Positions 42,166 to 43,236 of a DNA stretch of 43,236 bases are shown here, in pieces. The stretch covers positions 1 to 43,236 of the forward strand of contig JAHRAK010000017.1 in the NCBI GenBank assembly GCA_020027535.1, read 5' to 3'. Origin of the DNA: Nitrospirales bacterium. GTDB lineage: Bacteria > Nitrospirota > Nitrospiria > Nitrospirales > UBA8639. Position 1 is the first letter of the stretch, and each line of letters opens with the position of its first letter. The notes beneath the pieces are model-generated. The model saw nothing but the letters and a program-made list of their open reading frames with translations, made no database searches and was not told where the DNA came from. Made by a program: the position numbers and the translations under genes.

Positions 42166-42262
42166 GGTTGTTTCCGCCGTCTGCATGTGTCGAACAGCAG
42201 TTTCGATGGGGTTGTGATAATACGTCAATAGGTGAACTCATGAGACCAAAACCTGTTGAACC

Positions 42263-43236
42263 TTACACCGCCGACGCCTTGAATTTTTTCTGCATGTAAT
42301 TGCGGAGGGCCACGGCGCTGAGATTTAGAACAATGACCACCATCACCAGGATCAGAGTGGTGACGTACACCATCGGCTTCGCCGCTTCAACGTTCGGGGA
42401 CTGAAAGCCCACGTCGAAAATATGGAAGCCCAAGTGCATGAATTTGCGTTCAAAGTGCAGAAACGGGAAATGGTGGTCCAAGGGAAGCGCCGGCGCCAAT
42501 TTGACGACGCCGGTCAACATCAAGGGGGCCACTTCACCCGTTGCGCGGGCCACCGCCAGGATCAGCCCCGTCAAAATGCCCGGCAGGGCGCAGGGCAGGA
42601 TCACGCGAAGCATGCTTTCAAACTTGGTGGCGCCCAACGCCAGGGACCCTTCACGGTATTCCCGGGGGACGGCTGAAAGGCCTTCTTCCGTGGACACGAT
42701 CACCACCGGAACCGTCAACAGGGCCAAGGTGAACGACGCCCACATAATGCCACCCGTGCCGAACGTCGGAGTCGGCAAGGCTTCGGGATAGAACAGGTTG
42801 TCCAGGGTCCCGCCGACCGCGTAGACGAAAAACCCCAACCCGAAGACGCCAAACACGATCGACGGCACGCCCGCCAGGTTGTTGACGGCGATGCGGATCA
42901 CCCGAACGATCAATCCCTGTCGCGCGTACTCATGTAAGTAGAACGCAGCCAGGACGCCGAACGGCACGACGGCCACGCTCATGATCAACACCATCATGAC
43001 GGTGCCGAAGATCGCCGGGGAAATGCCCCCTTCGGTATTGGCTTCCCGTGGTTCTTCGCTCAGCACGGACCAGAAGTTCATGAAGTATCTGAGGATTTTT
43101 TCCAAGATGCCCATGTCGTTGGGACGAAGGGCTTTCACGATTTGACCCACCGCGAGTCGCTTCTCACGGCCGTTGGTTTCGACCAGTACCACGGAATACT
43201 CGTCGAGTTGACGACTCAACGTCCGAAGGGTTTCAA
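42263..43236 (-). CDS. pstA: Phosphate ABC transporter permease PstA, long form, runs off the right edge
   Basis: The frame is open to the window end, so the gene is cut; at least 324 codons are visible. Six hydrophobic helices follow FGTVMMVLIMSVAVVPFGVL, with NLAGVPSIVFGVFGLGFFVY, ALLTVPVVIVSTEEGLSAVP, the EAA-like loop EGSLALGATKFESMLRVILP and PGILTGLILAVARATGEVAP that touches PstB. Before the first helix the text ALRPNDMGILEKILRYFMNF and EEPREANTEGG matches the long PstA type known from Vibrio and others, in which an extra periplasmic or cytoplasmic N-terminal domain of some 200 residues precedes the core. pstC and pstS should lie beyond the edge. Confidence 0.94.
   Translation of the reverse strand, partial: ETLRTLSRQLDEYSVVLVETNGREKRLAVGQIVKALRPNDMGILEKILRYFMNFWSVLSEEPREANTEGGISPAIFGTVMMVLIMSVAVVPFGVLAAFYLHEYARQGLIVRVIRIAVNNLAGVPSIVFGVFGLGFFVYAVGGTLDNLFYPEALPTPTFGTGGIMWASFTLALLTVPVVIVSTEEGLSAVPREYREGSLALGATKFESMLRVILPCALPGILTGLILAVARATGEVAPLMLTGVVKLAPALPLDHHFPFLHFERKFMHLGFHIFDVGFQSPNVEAAKPMVYVTTLILVMVVIVLNLSAVALRNYMQKKFKASAV

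Overview
The window reads as a stretch of chromosome from a moderately GC-rich Gram-negative bacterium. An outer-membrane porin ending in Phe, SpoIID/LytB, SurA-N, a membrane-anchored c-type cytochrome, a CYTH-CHAD protein and the long order ilvB-ilvN-ilvC-psd-pssA-leuA-leuB-asd suggest a Nitrospira-like member of the Nitrospirota. That assignment is inference from gene content and order; no marker gene here proves it.

Layout. 0-4.8 kb: remains of a sigma-54 activator cut off after its Walker A motif, a secreted protein of unknown function, a cupredoxin, a SurA-N membrane protein and a BrnT/BrnA toxin-antitoxin pair. 4.8-17.7 kb: one long minus-strand run for branched-chain amino acids, phosphatidylethanolamine and aspartate-family synthesis (ilvBNC, psd, pssA, leuA, leuB, NHL protein, asd, DUF2905, spoIID-like, queA). 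It starts at a good sigma-70 promoter at 17662-17690 and is interrupted before leuA by what looks like a leucine attenuator: a 31-codon leader ORF with seven Leu codons, an antiterminator segment and an intrinsic terminator. 17.8-28.0 kb: bioF, small proteins, an orphan VapB, a GC-rich pair (gamma-glutamyltransferase and beta-carbonic anhydrase) that looks imported, a cytochrome c, a YheT-type hydrolase, purC and a DUF3422 protein. 28.0-32.3 kb: vapBC with a perfect operator palindrome, an OprO/P-like porin behind a Pho-box-like direct repeat, AT-rich higBA and a lipoprotein. 33.0-43.2 kb: a phosphate and polyphosphate neighbourhood (SixA, Ppx/GppA-HD, inositol-monophosphatase family protein, CYTH-CHAD, PPK1, PhoU, PstB, PstA running off the right edge).

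How it fits together. The amino-acid run makes acetolactate, then dihydroxyisovalerate, and feeds ketoisovalerate into leucine synthesis; the attenuator would let leucine supply set expression of leuA and everything downstream. The right third couples phosphate entry (porin, Pst), signalling (PhoU), polyphosphate making (PPK1), breakdown (Ppx) and probably granule binding (CHAD).

Intergenic gaps are loaded with three families of palindromic repeats (a REP-like GTCGGGTTA...TAACCCGAC family, a TGTCATCCC...GGGAATGACA family and a CCCTCACCC...GGGAGAGGG family), sometimes nested or fused. I see no tRNA, rRNA, CRISPR array, transposase or integrase.
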